A stretch of DNA of 7,557 nt from assembly GCA_026419655.1 (NCBI GenBank), contig JANZZA010000336.1, forward strand, positions 1-7,557. Reading direction: 5' to 3'. The notes under the pieces were generated by a model. It saw nothing but the letters and a program-made list of their open reading frames with translations, did no database searches and was not told the DNA's origin. Position 1 is the first letter of the stretch. Each line of letters starts with the position of its first letter. A program made the translations under genes and the position numbers. Source of the DNA: Armatimonadota bacterium (GTDB taxonomy: Bacteria; Armatimonadota; Zipacnadia; Zipacnadales; FEN-943). Shown here piece by piece: positions 6,046 to 7,557 of the stretch.

Positions 6046-7521
6046 ATGTGCGACCAGGGAAAGATAGAGGCTTGCGCGACGACAGCGGGTCGGCGCGACC
6101 TGCGCGCATCGTCATGGCTTCTGGCTGCCCTGGTGATAGTTGCAACTGCTTATCACTGGCATCCGGGCGGCGGGTGGAATGTCATGACGCGCCTGGCCCT
6201 GATCCGCGCCATCGTGCACGACCGCACGCTTTCCATAAATCGCGGCCATCGCATGACGGGGGACAAGGCTGAATACCCACCCGGCAGCGGCATATACTAC
6301 TGCGACAAACCCGTCGGGGCGCAGGTGCTTGGGCTTGCCGGCTATGTCATTGGCCTGCACGCGGCAAATCGGCCAGGGCTGGCGCGGCGGACAGTGCTTA
6401 CCGCTGCCGCCGCCACGGCCACGTGGTTTGCCTCGGGCCTGCCCACAGTGGCCCTGGCCCTCGTCATGCTCCAATTGCTGGTTTCCATGGGCCATACCCT
6501 GCGCCGCGCGGTCTTTATCGTCCTGGCGACCATCTTCGGCACGCTTCTGTGGCCCTATGCTACGCTCTTTTACGGCCACCAGGCCTCCGCTTGCTTTGCC
6601 TTCACCGGTTTTGCTTTCGCTTTCTGGGCTGCGCACGGCAGGCTCGGGGTTTGGGCTGCACTTCTCGCGGGCTTTTTCTGTGCCTGGGCTGCTGTGTCCG
6701 AGCTGCCTGCAGCCTTCACCCTGGTCGCGGTTGCGGGCTATCTGTTCTTCAGCCGGCCACGTATGGCTGCGTTTTTCATTCTTGGGACATTGCCGCCCGT
6801 TGCTCTTCAGCTAGCTTACAACTATGCATGTTTTGATTCCCCGCTTCGATTTGGCTACATGTTTGAGGCCAACCCGGAGTTCCGTAACCCGGCGGGCTGG
6901 GTTTCTTACCCCCGGCCGGGCGTATTGTTATCCCTGCTGTTTTCGTCCGATAAGGGCCTCTTGTTTTTGTCTCCGCACCTTGCTTTTGCGGCCTGGGGAC
7001 TTTATCGGGGCATACGCCGGCACCAATGGCGACGCGAGGCGGCTGTGTGTATGGCTGTGGCAGCGGGTTTTCTCCTTTACAACGCGGGCCATTATTTGTG
7101 GTGGGGCGGGACATGTTTCGGTCCGCGGCACCTGGTAAGCATGTTGCCCTTCCTCGGCCTGGGGCTTGCCTGGGCGTGGCCGGAAATGGGTTCTGCGGCG
7201 CGGCACATATGTCTTGTCCTGCTATCCTGGGCTGCCCTCGTCAGCTTTGCCGCAGTGAGCACAAGCCCCGATGCATCGCCCTTTCCGCTAACGCGCTCCT
7301 GCGGCCCGGCGGAGGTACTGCTACGGTTATGGGTTGGGCGTCTTGAGTGGCCCAATCTCGGCCTGTGGCTGGGGTTTTCCGCCCACGGGTCAATCCTGTT
7401 TCACGCGGTCTTGCTGGCGGCACTTTTGACTGCCCTTGCCGTTGTGCTGCATCGCAGCAGCCGTGGTCTGGTCCCGCAGGTTTCCGTAAGGGGGGCTGCC
7501 GCCGAAGGACCTGGTCCGTGA
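6046..7521 (+). CDS. Polytopic membrane protein, GT-C-like (putative glycosyltransferase)
   Basis: This 491-residue protein is mostly hydrophobic, with roughly ten or more membrane spans. The first is near residues 23-38 and is followed by a non-cytoplasmic loop rich in conserved polar residues. That loop contains 'LALIRAIVHDRTLSIN' (50-65), 'GDKAEY' (72-77) and 'GIYYCDKPVG' (82-91), the pattern seen in a widespread family of bacterial GT-C-like membrane proteins (GT39/ArnT-like), where acidic residues of the first loop serve catalysis. Further family-like blocks are 'FDSPLRFGY' (263-271), 'FSSDKGLLFLSP' (299-310) and 'YLWWGGTCFGPRH' (350-362). Members are thought to transfer sugars from polyprenyl-phosphate donors outside the membrane; this has not been shown for this family branch. 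The ATG at 6046 is chosen, giving a short basic N-terminus before span 1. In-frame TTG 6004 and GTG 6010/6013 are alternatives, and none has a clear Shine-Dalgarno. The Arg-containing C-terminal tail is probably cytoplasmic. Confidence 0.8.
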   Translation: MCDQGKIEACATTAGRRDLRASSWLLAALVIVATAYHWHPGGGWNVMTRLALIRAIVHDRTLSINRGHRMTGDKAEYPPGSGIYYCDKPVGAQVLGLAGYVIGLHAANRPGLARRTVLTAAAATATWFASGLPTVALALVMLQLLVSMGHTLRRAVFIVLATIFGTLLWPYATLFYGHQASACFAFTGFAFAFWAAHGRLGVWAALLAGFFCAWAAVSELPAAFTLVAVAGYLFFSRPRMAAFFILGTLPPVALQLAYNYACFDSPLRFGYMFEANPEFRNPAGWVSYPRPGVLLSLLFSSDKGLLFLSPHLAFAAWGLYRGIRRHQWRREAAVCMAVAAGFLLYNAGHYLWWGGTCFGPRHLVSMLPFLGLGLAWAWPEMGSAARHICLVLLSWAALVSFAAVSTSPDASPFPLTRSCGPAEVLLRLWVGRLEWPNLGLWLGFSAHGSILFHAVLLAALLTALAVVLHRSSRGLVPQVSVRGAAAEGPGP

Positions 7522-7557
7522 AGGAGGAATCCCGCAGGAGACTGTTGCAAAAGCCGG
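7518..7557 (+). CDS. Possible start of a downstream gene (3' partial)
   Basis: A GTG at 7518-7520 overlaps the TGA of the membrane-protein gene as GTGA, a common sign of translational coupling. GAAGGA (7504-7509) stands eight bases upstream as a good Shine-Dalgarno. The frame stays open to the window end and would encode a basic N-terminus, MKEESRRRLLQKP. Only 13 codons are visible, so the product is unknown. A later start such as TTG at 7549, with GGAGG-type sites upstream, is also possible. Confidence 0.4.
   Translation, partial: MKEESRRRLLQKP

Noticed and set aside
5607..6272. 221-codon open frame on the + strand through the divergent gap
   Set aside because: It overlaps the starts of both flanking genes, runs through a decayed repeat copy, and encodes a sequence without domain character.

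Overview
The window is GC-rich bacterial DNA with four recognisable protein genes, two intergenic stretches full of repeats, and possibly the first codons of a fifth gene. There are no rRNA or tRNA genes, no CRISPR array and no transposase. A GH123/DUF4091-type glycoside hydrolase, a secreted nucleoside-hydrolase-like enzyme, a Gfo/Idh/MocA oxidoreductase and a GT-C-like membrane protein make up the gene content. With the high GC and the repeat-filled gaps, this fits environmental Planctomycetota or a neighbouring polysaccharide-degrading lineage (Lentisphaerae, Hydrogenedentes, Armatimonadetes and similar). That placement is inference; no phylogenetic marker is present.

Layout. Bases 1-2802 (+) hold the 3'-terminal 933 codons of a large multidomain GH123-like protein whose true start lies before the window. 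Bases 2803-3327 are a convergent intergenic region with two copies of a 54-bp repeat, a 13-bp perfect hairpin, a 22-bp perfect inverted repeat around a 70-base spacer, and smaller palindromes. Bases 3328-4464 (-) encode an exported inosine-uridine nucleoside hydrolase-like protein. Bases 4604-5620 (-) encode a Gfo/Idh/MocA oxidoreductase. These two minus-strand genes are tandem, 139 bp apart, and a third repeat copy, inverted, ends five bases before the start codon of the hydrolase gene. Bases 5621-6045 are a divergent intergenic region with a decayed fourth copy. Bases 6046-7521 (+) encode a polytopic membrane protein with conserved motifs of GT-C-like glycosyltransferases. A GTGA overlap at its end may start another gene that leaves the window.

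How the genes may work together. A carbohydrate-active enzyme, an exported N-glycosidase-fold protein and a sugar-type dehydrogenase suggest glycan or glycoside scavenging, but the genes lie on different strands and only the two minus-strand genes could share a transcript. No complete new system is evident. The most unusual material is the non-coding DNA: a dispersed, hairpin-forming 54-55 bp repeat family (four copies in about 3 kb), one copy of which has become the 5' leader of a gene, and the nested inverted repeats at 2981-3250.
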